Part shown: positions 33,416 to 43,451 of the stretch, one piece after another
Position numbering within the stretch: position 1 is the stretch's first letter
How the letters are laid out: the number at the start of each line of letters is the position of its first letter
Origin: Noviherbaspirillum sp. Root189
GTDB taxonomy: Bacteria; Pseudomonadota; Gammaproteobacteria; Burkholderiales; Burkholderiaceae_D
Reading direction: 5' to 3'
Length of the DNA: 64,000 nucleotides
Assembly: GCF_001428545.1 (NCBI RefSeq)
Contig: NZ_LMHZ01000001.1
Location: forward strand, 961-64,960
Notes under the pieces: generated by a model
What the model was told of the DNA's origin: nothing
What the model saw: only the letters and a program-made list of their open reading frames with translations
Databases searched by the model: none
Translations under genes and position numbers: made by a program

Positions 33416-36400
33416 ATGCAAGCCGATACAGCAGTGGCCACTGCTGGGCTGACAGACGCCGTATCCACCGGCGCTTCTGCTCTCGCCCCCGTCAAACTCG
33501 ACGACAAATACACCCTCACTTCCGGCAAGATTTTTCTTTCGGGCATACAGGCGCTTGTACGTCTGCCGCTGATGCAGCGTCAGCGCGATCTGGCGGCTGG
33601 ACTCAATACCGCCGGTTTCATTTCCGGCTATCGCGGCTCGCCTTTGGGCGGGCTCGATGAAACCCTCTGGAAGACACAAAAGATCCTCGAGGAAAACCAT
33701 GTCAGGTTTGTCCCTGGCGTCAATGAAGACTTGGCGGCGACCGCGGTCTGGGGTACGCAGCAGGTCGACCTGATCGGACCGGCCAAATACGATGGCGTGT
33801 TTGCGATGTGGTACGGCAAGGGACCGGGCGTGGACCGTTGCGGCGACGTCTTCAAGCACATGAACCATGCCGGCACCGCAAAGCACGGCGGCATCCTGCT
33901 AGTGGCCGGCGACGACCATGGCGCGTACTCATCGACGCTGCCGCACCAGTCCGACCATATCTTTTCAGCCTGCATGATCCCGATGCTGTATCCCTGCAAC
34001 GTGCAGGAATACCTGGATCTCGGCTTGCACGCCTGGGCGATGTCCCGTTATTCCGGTTGCGCGGTCGGCTTCAAGGCACTGGCCGATACGGTCGAATCGA
34101 CCGCCTCGGTCGATGCCGATCCCTTCCGCCTGCAAATCGCCTACCCGACCGATTTCGTGATGCCGGAGGGCGGACTGAATGCACGGCTGTCGACCGACAC
34201 GCTCGGCATCCAGGCGCGCAAGCAGGAAGCGCTGATGCAGGACTACAAGATCTATGCGGCCCTGGCCTATGCGCGCGCCAACAAGCTTAACCACACCACC
34301 ATCGACAGTCCGAACGCACGACTGGGCATCATTGCCTCGGGCAAGTCTTACCTCGATGTGCTGGAAGCGATGGAAGAACTCGGCATCAATGAAAAGATGG
34401 CCGCCGACATCGGCATCCGCCTGTTCAAGGTATCGATGCCCTGGCCGCTGGAGCCGGACGGCGTGCGCGAATTTGCCCAAGGTCTCGATGAAATTCTGGT
34501 GGTCGAAGAAAAGCGCCAGATCGTCGAATATCAGCTCAAGGAACAACTTTACAACTGGCGTGATGACGTCCGCCCGCGTGTGATCGGCAAGTTCGACGAA
34601 AAAGGCGAATGGGTGCATCCACGCGGCGACTGGTTGCTGACCTCGAAAGCCGACTTTTCGGTCGCGCAGATCGCGCGCGTAATCGCGCAGCGCATCGCCC
34701 GCTTTCATACCAGCGACCTGATCAAGGCCCGCCTGACTTTCCTTGAAGCCAAGGACAAGGTGCTGACCAAAGCGGTGAACACGCCGCCACGTCCGGCCTA
34801 TTACTGCTCCGGCTGCCCGCACAATACGTCGACCAAAGTTCCCGAAGGCAGCTTTGCGCTGGCCGGTATCGGTTGCCACGTGATGGCCACCGCGATCTAC
34901 CCGGAATTCAACAAGCTGACCACGCACATGGGCGGTGAAGGCGCACCATGGATAGGCCAGGCGGCATTTTCCAAGGTGCCGCACGTATTCCAGAATCTGG
35001 GCGATGGCACCTATTTCCATTCCGGTTACCTGGCCATCCGTGCAGCGGTCGCGGCCAAGGTCAACATGACCTACAAGATCCTGTACAACGACGCGGTTGC
35101 GATGACCGGCGGCCAGCCGGTGGACGGCACGGTCTCGGTGCCGATGATCGCGCAGCAGATGGCGGCCGAAGGCGTGCAACGCATCGCGCTGGTCACGGAA
35201 GACCTCGGCCGCTACCAGGATCGCTCGTCACTGCCGGCCAATGTGAGCTTGCACGATCGCAAGGACATGGATGCGGTACAGCGCGAATTGCGTGAAGTGC
35301 CGGGCGTCTCAGTCCTGATTTACGACCAGACCTGCGCTGCCGAAAAGCGCCGCCGTCGCAAGAAAGGCGAATACCCCGACCCCAACAAGCGACTGTTCAT
35401 CAATGCCGCGGTGTGCGAGGGGTGTGGCGACTGCGGCGTGCAATCGAACTGTACCTCGATCATGCCGCTGGAAACCGAATTCGGCCGCAAGCGCACCATC
35501 GACCAGTCGTCCTGCAACAAGGACTATTCCTGCGTCAAAGGCTTTTGCCCGAGCTTTGTCACAGTCGAGGGCGGCACCCTGAAGAAATCGAAAACCGGCA
35601 CCGCGAAACAGGATGATTTCGGCGCCCTGCCCGATCCGGCTTTGCCAGGCTGCGACGCACCGTACAACATCCTGCTCAACGGCATTGGCGGCACCGGTGT
35701 GATCACCATTGGCGCCCTGCTCGGCATGGCTGCGCACCTCGAAGGAAAAGGCGTATCGGTGCTGGACATGACGGGCATGTCCCAGAAGAACGGTTCGGTC
35801 ACCTCGCATATCCGTATCGCACGCACGCCGGGCAGCATCCGCGCTCAGCGCATCGCGACCGGCGAGGCCGACCTGGTGCTTGGCTGTGACATGCTGACAG
35901 CAGGCGCAGCCGATGCCATCGCCAAGATGCGCGCCGGACGCACACGCGCCGTCGTCAATACGCACCAGCAACCGACCGGGCATTTCGCCAAGAGCCCGGA
36001 CTGGCAGTTCCCGTTCGAGGAAGTACAGACGCTGATCAATGAATCGGTCACCAACCGCGCCGATTACATCGATGCGACACGCCTTGCGACCGCCTTGATG
36101 GGCGACGCGATTGCCACCAACCTGTTCATGCTCGGTTTTGCTTACCAGAAGGGCGCACTGCCGGTCTCCGAAGCAGCACTGCTGCGGGCAATCGAATTGA
36201 ATGGGGTTGCGGTCGAGTCAAACAAGAAAAGCTTCCTGTGGGGACGGCGCGCCGCAGTCGATCTTGCACGCGTCGAACGCATCGCGGTACCGGCTCAGAC
36301 CGTTACCGTGCAGATGCCGGAAAGCCTCAATACCCTGATCAAGCGGCGTGTCGCATTTCTGACCGATTATCAGGATACCGGGTATGCGGCGCAGTACGAG

Positions 36401-36976
36401 CAGCTGGTCAACGCCGTGCGCAATGCCGAAGCCGCGTTGGGCCAGGGCGACAAGCTGGCGCGGGCGGTAGCGAAGTCATATTTCAAGCTGATGGCGTACA
36501 AGGATGAATATGAAGTGGCACGTCTGTACACCGACGGCCAGTTCGTCGAATCGCTGAAGAAGCAGTTCGACGGGGACTTCTCGCTCAAATTCAACCTGGC
36601 GCCGCCGCTGCTCGCCAAAAAGGATGCCAAGGGCCATCTGGTCAAAGCGCAGTATGGTTCCTGGGTATGGCAAGGTTTCCGCGTATTGGCAAAGCTGAAG
36701 AAACTGCGCGGGACGAAGCTCGATGTGTTCGGCTATACCGCCGAGCGCAAGATGGAGCGGCAGTTGATCGCCGAGTACCGCGCCATGATCCTGTCGCTGC
36801 TCGACACACTGAGCGCCGACCGGCTTGCACTGGCAATCGAGATTGCCGGCCTTCCGGAAAAAGTACGCGGCTTCGGGCATGTCAAGGAGTCAGCAGTGCA
36901 GCAGTATCAAACGCAGCGCAAAGCCTTGTTGGAGAAATATACGGCTGTGCAGAAAGGCTTACCGCATGCGGCATGA
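33416..36976 (+). CDS. Indolepyruvate ferredoxin oxidoreductase family protein (fused)
   Basis: This 1186-aa cytoplasmic enzyme merges the domains normally split into IorA and IorB. The N-terminal half has the pyruvate-oxidoreductase-type fold (GFISGYRGSPLGGLDETLW) and a thiamine-diphosphate domain (YYCSGCPHNTSTKVPEGSFA; LGDGTYFHSGYLA). About residues 660-710 hold cysteine-rich Fe-S motifs (AAVCEGCGDCGVQSNC; CNKDYSCVKGFCP). From residue 750 a gamma domain follows (GIGGTGVITIGALLGMAA; DMTGMSQKNGSV). The family oxidatively decarboxylates aryl or branched 2-oxo acids to acyl-CoA. GGAGA precedes the ATG. A LysR gene and a palindrome lie upstream and a Crp-like gene converges from downstream. Confidence 0.92.
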   Translation: MQADTAVATAGLTDAVSTGASALAPVKLDDKYTLTSGKIFLSGIQALVRLPLMQRQRDLAAGLNTAGFISGYRGSPLGGLDETLWKTQKILEENHVRFVPGVNEDLAATAVWGTQQVDLIGPAKYDGVFAMWYGKGPGVDRCGDVFKHMNHAGTAKHGGILLVAGDDHGAYSSTLPHQSDHIFSACMIPMLYPCNVQEYLDLGLHAWAMSRYSGCAVGFKALADTVESTASVDADPFRLQIAYPTDFVMPEGGLNARLSTDTLGIQARKQEALMQDYKIYAALAYARANKLNHTTIDSPNARLGIIASGKSYLDVLEAMEELGINEKMAADIGIRLFKVSMPWPLEPDGVREFAQGLDEILVVEEKRQIVEYQLKEQLYNWRDDVRPRVIGKFDEKGEWVHPRGDWLLTSKADFSVAQIARVIAQRIARFHTSDLIKARLTFLEAKDKVLTKAVNTPPRPAYYCSGCPHNTSTKVPEGSFALAGIGCHVMATAIYPEFNKLTTHMGGEGAPWIGQAAFSKVPHVFQNLGDGTYFHSGYLAIRAAVAAKVNMTYKILYNDAVAMTGGQPVDGTVSVPMIAQQMAAEGVQRIALVTEDLGRYQDRSSLPANVSLHDRKDMDAVQRELREVPGVSVLIYDQTCAAEKRRRRKKGEYPDPNKRLFINAAVCEGCGDCGVQSNCTSIMPLETEFGRKRTIDQSSCNKDYSCVKGFCPSFVTVEGGTLKKSKTGTAKQDDFGALPDPALPGCDAPYNILLNGIGGTGVITIGALLGMAAHLEGKGVSVLDMTGMSQKNGSVTSHIRIARTPGSIRAQRIATGEADLVLGCDMLTAGAADAIAKMRAGRTRAVVNTHQQPTGHFAKSPDWQFPFEEVQTLINESVTNRADYIDATRLATALMGDAIATNLFMLGFAYQKGALPVSEAALLRAIELNGVAVESNKKSFLWGRRAAVDLARVERIAVPAQTVTVQMPESLNTLIKRRVAFLTDYQDTGYAAQYEQLVNAVRNAEAALGQGDKLARAVAKSYFKLMAYKDEYEVARLYTDGQFVESLKKQFDGDFSLKFNLAPPLLAKKDAKGHLVKAQYGSWVWQGFRVLAKLKKLRGTKLDVFGYTAERKMERQLIAEYRAMILSLLDTLSADRLALAIEIAGLPEKVRGFGHVKESAVQQYQTQRKALLEKYTAVQKGLPHAA

Positions 36977-36993
36977 CGTCCTGTAACGTCAGG

Positions 36994-37024
36994 GTGGTCG
37001 CGTGCAACCCCAGCACGCGACCAC
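36994..37024. other. Strong stem-loop between convergent oxidoreductase and Crp-like genes
   Basis: GTGGTCGCGTG (36994-37004) and CACGCGACCAC (37014-37024) form a perfect 11-bp GC-rich stem with a 9-nt loop, 18 bp after the oxidoreductase stop. There is no T tract on either strand. It may be a factor-assisted terminator or an mRNA 3' stabiliser for one or both genes. Confidence 0.5.
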
Positions 37025-37082
37025 GTCGGTCTTCGCTCAGGTCCGACTAATAGACCGCTTGCGATTGACATTGCCCGAAGCC

Positions 37083-37769
37083 TTATCCCTGAAACCTGCG
37101 CAATCCATCGAGATCGAGCACGGTAATGGCGCCGTATTCGGCGCGTACCAGTCCCGCATCCTCAAGCACGCGAATAGCGCCGTTGACGCGCTGTCGCGAT
37201 GCGCCACACAAGTAGCCGATCTCTTCCTGCGAAATTTTCAGCTGATGGCTGATACCCGGATTGAGGTGCGGATTGAACAGTGCGGCGAGACACCGTGCAA
37301 GGCGCGCGTTAGTGTCGAGCATGCGATCATACTCAACCAGTGAAATGAACAGGCTCAGACGCTCGTTGAGCAGCGTCATGACGAAACGGTTGAAGCCGAT
37401 GCTGTTATCGAGCAGATGAAGAAAAGTTGCACGTGGTATCTCGGCTAGGCGGGTATCGCGCAAGGCGACCACATCGTATTGCCTCGGCCCGCTCTTGAGC
37501 AGCGAGCCCTCGCCAAACCAGGCGCCGGTCAGGACCCCGGTAAAAGTAATCGACTTGCCTTCCGGCGAAACGCTACTCATCTTCAGCAAACCATCGATGG
37601 TACCGATCCAGCAATCAACGGGCTCGCCCTTGCGACAGACATAGCCGCCCGCCGGGACGAAACGCTCGACGACATCCTGTTCGACCTGCGCCATTTGCGT
37701 AGCGGTGAGCGAATGCGCCCATGCGGTCTGGCGAATCATGTTGATGAGAGTGATGGGGGTGGATGTCAT
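37083..37769 (-). CDS. Crp/Fnr-family transcriptional regulator
   Basis: This 228-aa protein has a cyclic-nucleotide-binding-type beta roll (VPAGGYVCRKGEPVDCWIGTID; GAWFGEGSLLKSGPRQYDVVAL) and a C-terminal Crp helix-turn-helix (ISQEEIGYLCGASRQRVNGAIRVLE, key part SRQRVN). The four N-terminal cysteines of Fnr are absent, so it is not an oxygen-sensing Fnr. I chose the ATG at 37769 because earlier in-frame codons extend into non-family sequence. It is convergent with the oxidoreductase gene and divergent from rarD. The ligand is unknown. Confidence 0.88.
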   Translation of the reverse strand: MTSTPITLINMIRQTAWAHSLTATQMAQVEQDVVERFVPAGGYVCRKGEPVDCWIGTIDGLLKMSSVSPEGKSITFTGVLTGAWFGEGSLLKSGPRQYDVVALRDTRLAEIPRATFLHLLDNSIGFNRFVMTLLNERLSLFISLVEYDRMLDTNARLARCLAALFNPHLNPGISHQLKISQEEIGYLCGASRQRVNGAIRVLEDAGLVRAEYGAITVLDLDGLRRFQG

Positions 37770-38058
37770 GAAGTCGCAAGGTGATGAATTGATATCCGTT
37801 GATATCGGCTGCTGCAACTGATCATAACCGCAGGCGCAATGCGTGCCAAGCATGGTGGTACACGAATGCTGTTATCCAAGAATACTGTTGTCCAATCTTG
37901 CGCATTGCATATTGCAGAGCGCTCAGCGCAATCACGCGGCATGACGATTGCTGACATAATGTACGGGCTCGCGGGCATCCCGCTTCCGTGGCGTTGCCGC
38001 ATGCTGCATTCGCCTGCATTGGCAATCGGCGCGGCATACTCCTACAACCGAATCCCTT

Positions 38059-38943
38059 ATGAATATTGGCATGCTCTACGCCGCCACGGCTTACGCGCTG
38101 TGGGGCATCTTTCCCCTATATTTCAAGTCGCTGCAGGAAATCCCGCCACTCGAAATTCTTCTGCATCGCATGGTGTGGTCGCTGGCCTTCGTCGTGGTGG
38201 TGCTGACCTGGCGTCGCCACTGGGGATGGCTGCGGGGTGTCATGCGTCAGCCCAAAGTGCTGGCAGGTTTCGCGGCCAGCGCGGTGCTGCTGTCGAGCAA
38301 CTGGTTCATCTACATCTGGGCGGTCAACAACGGCAACGTGGTCGAGGCCAGTCTCGGTTATTTCATCAATCCCCTGTTCAACGTGCTGCTGGGATCGCTG
38401 CTATTGCGCGAACGCTTACGCGTGGTGCAGTGGATGGCCGTCGCGCTGGCAGCCTGCGGTGTTGCCTGGCTGACCTGGCATGGCGGGCATTTGCCATGGA
38501 TTGCGTTGCTGCTGGCCGCGACGTTTGCGTTTTACGGCTTGCTGCGCAAGACCGCATCGCTGGGTGCGCTGGAAGGCCTTGCACTGGAAACGCTGTTGCT
38601 GTTTCCGGTAGCGTTTATTTATCTGGCCGTGTTGACGAGCCAAAGCCATAACGCCTTCATCACAGCGTCGACCAGTACGCAACTGCTGCTGGCGGCATCC
38701 GGTCCGATTACAGCGATTCCATTGCTGCTGTTTGCGGCCGGAGCGCGGCGTATTCCGCTATCGCTGCTGGGACTGCTGCAATATATCGGACCGACGATTC
38801 AGTTGCTGCTGGGCGTGTGGCTTTACCATGAGCCGTTTGGCGGGGCGCGCCTTGCCGGATTCGCGTTGATCTGGGGCGCACTGGCGGTGTATTCGCTGGA
38901 GGGATTGTGGCAGGCATGGAGCCGCAAGGCGTCCAACGCCTGA
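38059..38943 (+). CDS. rarD: EamA-family permease RarD
   Basis: This 294-aa inner-membrane protein with about ten helices starts MLYAATAYALWGIFPLYFKS and contains EILLHRMVWSLAF, SSNWFIYIWAVNNGNVVEAS and SLGYFINPLFNVLLG, which together are the RarD signature, then QYIGPTIQLLLGVWLYHEPF. The name comes from a chloramphenicol-sensitivity phenotype in other bacteria; the transported substrate is not established. It is monocistronic by layout, 289 bp from the divergent Crp-like gene and converging on kup with 37 bp between the stops. Confidence 0.93.
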   Translation: MNIGMLYAATAYALWGIFPLYFKSLQEIPPLEILLHRMVWSLAFVVVVLTWRRHWGWLRGVMRQPKVLAGFAASAVLLSSNWFIYIWAVNNGNVVEASLGYFINPLFNVLLGSLLLRERLRVVQWMAVALAACGVAWLTWHGGHLPWIALLLAATFAFYGLLRKTASLGALEGLALETLLLFPVAFIYLAVLTSQSHNAFITASTSTQLLLAASGPITAIPLLLFAAGARRIPLSLLGLLQYIGPTIQLLLGVWLYHEPFGGARLAGFALIWGALAVYSLEGLWQAWSRKASNA

Positions 38944-38980
38944 CTTCAACGCACGCCGGAAACCGGCGCATCCTACGCCG

Positions 38981-40885
38981 TCAAATCATGATCTGCGTAC
39001 CCAGTTCAATCACGCGGTTCGACGGTACCTGGTAATAGTCCGCGGCCCCGCGCGCATTGCGTGACATGCCGACGAACAGGTGCTCGCGCCACGGCGCCAT
39101 CCCGGCGCCAGGTCCGTGGATCACGGTCTGGCGGGCGATGAAATAGGAAGTTTCCAGGGATTCGAATGTGAGTCCGAATTCAGCAGCAGCTTCCAGCGCT
39201 TGCGGAATGTTGGGCTCATCCTTGAAGCCGTAATGCACGTTAAGCTGATAGCACTCATGACCTAAGGCGTACACACGCACACGCTCGGCCAGCGGTACCC
39301 ATGGGACTTCATGAATTTTCACGGTCAGGAAGATGACCCTTTCGTGCAGCACCTTGTTATGTGACAGGTTGTGCAGCATCGCGTGCGGCACACCATCGGT
39401 TTCGCCGCGCAGATAAATGGCGGTGCCAGGAACACGTATCGGCGGCGCAATGAATAGCGACTCCAGGAAAGCGTCCAGCGGAATCGCATGTTTTTGCAGG
39501 TTATCGAACACCAGTTCGCGGCCACGCTTCCAGGTCAGCATGGTCGTAAACAGCACGATACCCAGTAGTAGCGGAAACCAGCCGCCATGCAGAATTTTCA
39601 ATGCATTGGACGAAAACAGCGCGACGTCGATGATCAGGAAAAAGCCGGTGGCGAAGAAGCACAGCAACAGGTTGTAGTGCCAACGGTAGCGAATCACAAA
39701 AAAAGTCAGCACCGTGGTAACCAGCATCGTGGCGGTGACGGCGATACCGTACGCGGCGGCCAGGTTGCTTGACGAGCCGAAGCCGATCACCGCGAGCACC
39801 ACGATGGCAAGTTGCAGCCAGTTCACCATGGGCAGGTAGATTTGTCCCATTTCAGTTGCCGACGTATGCTCGACGCGCATTCGCGGCAGAAAACCCAGTG
39901 CGATCGCCTGCTTGGTCATCGAAAACGTACCGGAAATCGTGGCTTGCGACGCGATCACGGTTGCTATGGTTGACAAGGCCACCAGCGGATAAATGCTCCA
40001 GGGTCCAAGCTGCTGGAAGAAGGGGCTGTCGACCGCCTCAGGGCGGTGAATCAGGAGCGCGCCCTGGCCCAGGTAGTTCAGAGCCAGGCCGGGAAAAGCA
40101 ACCAGGAACCATGCCATGCGTATAGGCTTGGGACCGAAATGCCCCATGTCGGCATAGAGCGCTTCCGCACCGGTGAACGCCAGCACGACTGCGCCCAGTG
40201 CGATAAAGGCGACCAGCCCGTTCTGAGCCATGAATTTCAGCGCATACAGTGGATTGAGCGCGGCGAGGATGACGGGAGCTTCAATGATATTGACAATACC
40301 CATGACTGCCAGTGTCGCAAACCAGACCACCATGATGGGACCGAACCATTTGCCGATGCCGGCGGTGCCACGCGCCTGCAGCGAATAAAGACCAACCAGG
40401 ACGATTACCGTCAGCGGTACGACGAAAGGCTCCAGTCCGGGCGCTGCGACTTCCAGTCCTTCGATGGCCGAGAGGACCGAAATCGCCGGTGTGATAATGC
40501 TGTCGCCGTAAAACAGGGTGGCGCCGAATAAACCCATTACCATCAGCGGAAAATAGAATCTCCCTGAGCGGCTGACCGACGACAAGGCGAGCGCCATGAG
40601 GGCCATGATTCCGCCTTCGCCGCGGTTGTTGGCGCGCAGGACCAGCGTGACATACTTGAGCGAAACGATGACGGTGAGTCCCCAGAAAATCAGGGACACG
40701 ATACCCATGATGTTGTCGGGGGTGAGCGGAAGTCCATGCTCCTTGGAAAAGACTTCTTTCATGGTGTACAGCGGGCTGGTGCCGATGTCGCCGTAAACAA
40801 TGCCGATTGCCGCCAGCGTAAGGGGGGCAAGACCGGACTTGTGATGGGAATGTGCCACGTGTGGTGTTATGTTGTTATGGTGCAT
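38981..40885 (-). CDS. kup: Low-affinity potassium uptake protein Kup
   Basis: This protein is about 634 aa. The N-terminal membrane region of about twelve helices contains AAIGIVYGDIGTSPLYTMKE, the Kup/HAK signature, plus NRGEGGIMALMALAL and FYGDSIITPAISVLSAIEGL. The C-terminal cytoplasmic region ends GTQIMI. It imports K+ with protons. I chose the ATG at 40885, which gives the usual short N-terminal tail (MHHNNITPHVAHSHHKSGL) with several His; no convincing ribosome-binding site is visible, so a downstream GTG remains possible. It is divergent from ettA with 245 bp between the starts. Confidence 0.95.
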   Translation of the reverse strand: MHHNNITPHVAHSHHKSGLAPLTLAAIGIVYGDIGTSPLYTMKEVFSKEHGLPLTPDNIMGIVSLIFWGLTVIVSLKYVTLVLRANNRGEGGIMALMALALSSVSRSGRFYFPLMVMGLFGATLFYGDSIITPAISVLSAIEGLEVAAPGLEPFVVPLTVIVLVGLYSLQARGTAGIGKWFGPIMVVWFATLAVMGIVNIIEAPVILAALNPLYALKFMAQNGLVAFIALGAVVLAFTGAEALYADMGHFGPKPIRMAWFLVAFPGLALNYLGQGALLIHRPEAVDSPFFQQLGPWSIYPLVALSTIATVIASQATISGTFSMTKQAIALGFLPRMRVEHTSATEMGQIYLPMVNWLQLAIVVLAVIGFGSSSNLAAAYGIAVTATMLVTTVLTFFVIRYRWHYNLLLCFFATGFFLIIDVALFSSNALKILHGGWFPLLLGIVLFTTMLTWKRGRELVFDNLQKHAIPLDAFLESLFIAPPIRVPGTAIYLRGETDGVPHAMLHNLSHNKVLHERVIFLTVKIHEVPWVPLAERVRVYALGHECYQLNVHYGFKDEPNIPQALEAAAEFGLTFESLETSYFIARQTVIHGPGAGMAPWREHLFVGMSRNARGAADYYQVPSNRVIELGTQIMI

Positions 40886-41130
40886 TGCACAATAGGAGCT
40901 GTACGACGGAATTGCAAGTGAATTTTGACATGCCTGCGAACACGCGCGCATGCGCCACTTCAATGGTGATGGTGAAGTCGCCCTGACCGCTAAACACAAA
41001 ATTCCTCAACAATGCTTTACCGCAGCTTGCCAATCCGGTTTTCCCTCTCAGGCCGCGCCTTCGTAAGGCATGATCGGTTATGCTTGCATTCTTCCTCTTT
41101 TAGGGCGATTTCTCGATCTCTGATATTCCT

Positions 41131-42798
41131 ATGGCTCAATACGTCTATACCATGAACCGCGTGGGCAAAATTGTCCCGCCCAAGCGCCAGATTCTTAAAG
41201 ATATTTCGCTTTCTTTCTTTCCCGGCGCCAAGATTGGCGTGCTTGGCCTGAACGGCTCGGGCAAATCCACGCTGCTCAAGATCATGGCAGGTATCGATAA
41301 GGAAATCGAAGGTGAAGCCGTCCCGATGCCGGGACTGAACATCGGTTACCTGCCGCAGGAACCGCAGCTGGATCCCGAACAGACCGTGCGCCAGGCCGTC
41401 GAATCCGCGCTGGGCGAAGTCTTCGAGGCACAGGCGAAGCTGGACGCGGTGTATGCCGCCTATGCGGAGCCGGATGCCGACTTCGACGCGCTGGCCGCCG
41501 AGCAGGCTCGGCTGGAAGCGATCATCGCCGCCAGCGACGGCAACAACGTCAACCTGCAACTGGAAATGGCAGCCGATGCATTGCGCCTGCCGCCCTGGGA
41601 CGCCAAGATCGGCGTGCTGTCCGGTGGTGAAAAACGCCGTGTCGCACTGTGCCGCCTGCTGCTGTCGAAGCCGGACATGCTGCTGCTGGATGAGCCGACC
41701 AACCACCTGGACGCGGAATCGGTGGACTGGCTCGAGCAATTCCTGCAGCGCTTCCCGGGTACCGTCGTCGGCATCACCCACGATCGTTACTTCCTTGATA
41801 ATGCGGCCGAATGGATTCTCGAGCTTGACCGCGGCCACGGCATTCCCTGGAAAGGCAATTACAGCTCGTGGCTGGAGCAGAAGGAAGCCCGCCTGAAACA
41901 GGAGGAAGCGACCGAGTCCGCGCGCCAGAAAACCATTGCCAAGGAACTAGAGTGGGTGCGCCAGAATCCGAAGGGCCGCCAGGCCAAGAGTAAGGCGCGT
42001 CTGGCCCGCTTCAATGAACTGTCCGAACACGAATACCAGAAGCGCAACGAGACCCAGGAAATTTTCATTCCGGTTGCGGAGCGCCTCGGTAATGAAGTCA
42101 TCGAATTCAAGAATGTGAGCAAGGCCTTCGGCGATCGCTTGCTGATCGACAACCTCAGCTTCAAGATCCCGGCGGGCGCCATCGTCGGCATCATCGGCCC
42201 GAACGGCGCCGGTAAATCGACATTGTTCAAGATGATCGCCGGCACAGAACAACCGGATAGCGGCGAAGTGGTGATCGGCCCGACAGTCAGACTGTCTCTG
42301 GTCGAGCAGTCGCGCGAACAACTCGAAAACAAGAAGACGGTATTTGAAGACGTCTCGAACGGTGCCGACATCCTGACCGTTGGACGATTCGAAATGCCAT
42401 CGCGCGCCTATCTCGGTCGCTTCAACTTCAAGGGCGGCGATCAGCAGAAGATCGTGGGTAACCTGTCCGGCGGTGAACGCGGACGCCTGCACCTGGCGAA
42501 GACGCTGCTGATGGGCGGTAATGTGCTGCTGCTTGACGAACCGTCCAATGACCTCGACGTCGAAACCCTGCGTGCGCTGGAAGATGCGCTGCTCGAGTTT
42601 GCCGGCAGCGTGATGGTGATTTCGCACGATCGCTGGTTCCTCGACCGGATTGCCACGCATATCCTGGCCTTCGAGGGCGATTCACAGGTTGTATTCTTTG
42701 ACGGTAATTATCAGGAATACGAAGCCGACAAGAAAAAGCGTCTGGGTGAGGAAGGCGCGAAGCCCAAGCGTGTCCGCTACAAACCGGTTACTCGCTGA
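41131..42798 (+). CDS. ettA: Energy-dependent translational throttle protein EttA (ABC-F)
   Basis: This 555-aa soluble ABC-F protein has two ATP-binding cassettes: Walker A GLNGSGKSTLL and GPNGAGKSTLF, signatures LSGGEKRRVALC and LSGGERGRLHLA, and Walker B LLLDEPTNHLD and LLLDEPSNDLD. The linker between them includes the EttA-type KGRQAKSKARLARFNEL. The N-terminal MAQYVYTMNRVGKIVPPK is specific for EttA. It binds the ribosomal E site and gates entry into elongation according to ADP/ATP ratio. A strong terminator follows at 42835-42864. Confidence 0.97.
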   Translation: MAQYVYTMNRVGKIVPPKRQILKDISLSFFPGAKIGVLGLNGSGKSTLLKIMAGIDKEIEGEAVPMPGLNIGYLPQEPQLDPEQTVRQAVESALGEVFEAQAKLDAVYAAYAEPDADFDALAAEQARLEAIIAASDGNNVNLQLEMAADALRLPPWDAKIGVLSGGEKRRVALCRLLLSKPDMLLLDEPTNHLDAESVDWLEQFLQRFPGTVVGITHDRYFLDNAAEWILELDRGHGIPWKGNYSSWLEQKEARLKQEEATESARQKTIAKELEWVRQNPKGRQAKSKARLARFNELSEHEYQKRNETQEIFIPVAERLGNEVIEFKNVSKAFGDRLLIDNLSFKIPAGAIVGIIGPNGAGKSTLFKMIAGTEQPDSGEVVIGPTVRLSLVEQSREQLENKKTVFEDVSNGADILTVGRFEMPSRAYLGRFNFKGGDQQKIVGNLSGGERGRLHLAKTLLMGGNVLLLDEPSNDLDVETLRALEDALLEFAGSVMVISHDRWFLDRIATHILAFEGDSQVVFFDGNYQEYEADKKKRLGEEGAKPKRVRYKPVTR

Positions 42799-42834
42799 TC
42801 CGGAAAAGGCGCCAACGCGCTGCTATCTTTCCTG

Positions 42835-42864
42835 AAAAACGCCCCGCCAGCCGGGGCGTTTTTT
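42835..42864 (+). terminator. Intrinsic terminator of ettA
   Basis: The GC-rich stem ACGCCCCG/CGGGGCGT with a 5-nt loop is followed by TTTTTT, and preceded by AAAAA, 36 bp after the ettA stop. It is the clearest rho-independent terminator in the window. Confidence 0.93.
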
Positions 42865-43177
42865 ATTGCAATGTTCAGACTGGCTGGCCGAGCGAGTTGC
42901 CCGTTAAAAGAGCTTTTCCGCGAGATGAACTTCGTTGTGTGGCGACGGCACATTTTTTCCATAGGCTCATAATTTTCCACCGGCCCATTCATGCTTGAAT
43001 CCACACTCTTCATCCGGCAAGCCTGAGCGTCAACCTGCTGCCTGCTTGAGCTGCCTCAAACCTTATTGCACCGGCCATAAGCCCTCCGACACGCGTCCTA
43101 TAGTACAGCACCACGCGTCTGCAACGATGTTGGGGACGCGCCTGACTCAATGCAACAATAACCAGGACAGGTGCAAT
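42865..43177. other. Gene-free region between ettA terminator and a small lipoprotein gene
   Basis: I see no conserved coding sequence, RNA motif or clear repeat in these 313 bp. Open frames crossing it are rich in Cys, His and Pro codons typical of chance reading of GC-rich DNA. It presumably carries the promoter and leader of the lipoprotein gene at 43178. Confidence 0.4.
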
Positions 43178-43393
43178 ATGAAGAAACTTTCCATTATGGC
43201 CATCGTAGCTTTTCTTGCCGGCTGTTCGGGCATGGGAATGCATCAAGGAAGTGGGATGTCCAGCGGTACCAGCATGATGAGCGGCGACGGCCGCATGCAC
43301 AGCGGGATGATGGGTGGTGCGGGTTCATCCGAACGACAGTGGACAGGCAACAACCGTCATGACTCCGCCTCGGACCCGTACTTCGGCGGTTAA
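43178..43393 (+). CDS. Methionine-rich small lipoprotein
   Basis: This 71-aa protein starts MKKLSIMAIVAFLAGCSGMG with a signal peptide and lipobox FLAGC. The mature part of about 55 residues has roughly eight Met plus several His, Gly and Ser (GMGMHQGSG, TSMMSGDGRMHSGMMGG), then a polar tail ending DSASDPYFGG. Met/His-rich envelope peptides often handle Cu(I) or protect against oxidants, but this is inference. AGGACAGG upstream supports the ATG at 43178. It converges on the DUF4198 gene. Confidence 0.75.
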   Translation: MKKLSIMAIVAFLAGCSGMGMHQGSGMSSGTSMMSGDGRMHSGMMGGAGSSERQWTGNNRHDSASDPYFGG

Positions 43394-43451
43394 CTTCAGA
43401 CAATTCAGACAACTTGGCATCGTCGGCCGATGGATAGCATGGTGAACGCGT

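Noticed and set aside
33965-35179. 404-aa minus-strand frame within the oxidoreductase gene
   Set aside because: It is an antisense mirror of the thiamine-diphosphate region and lacks motifs.
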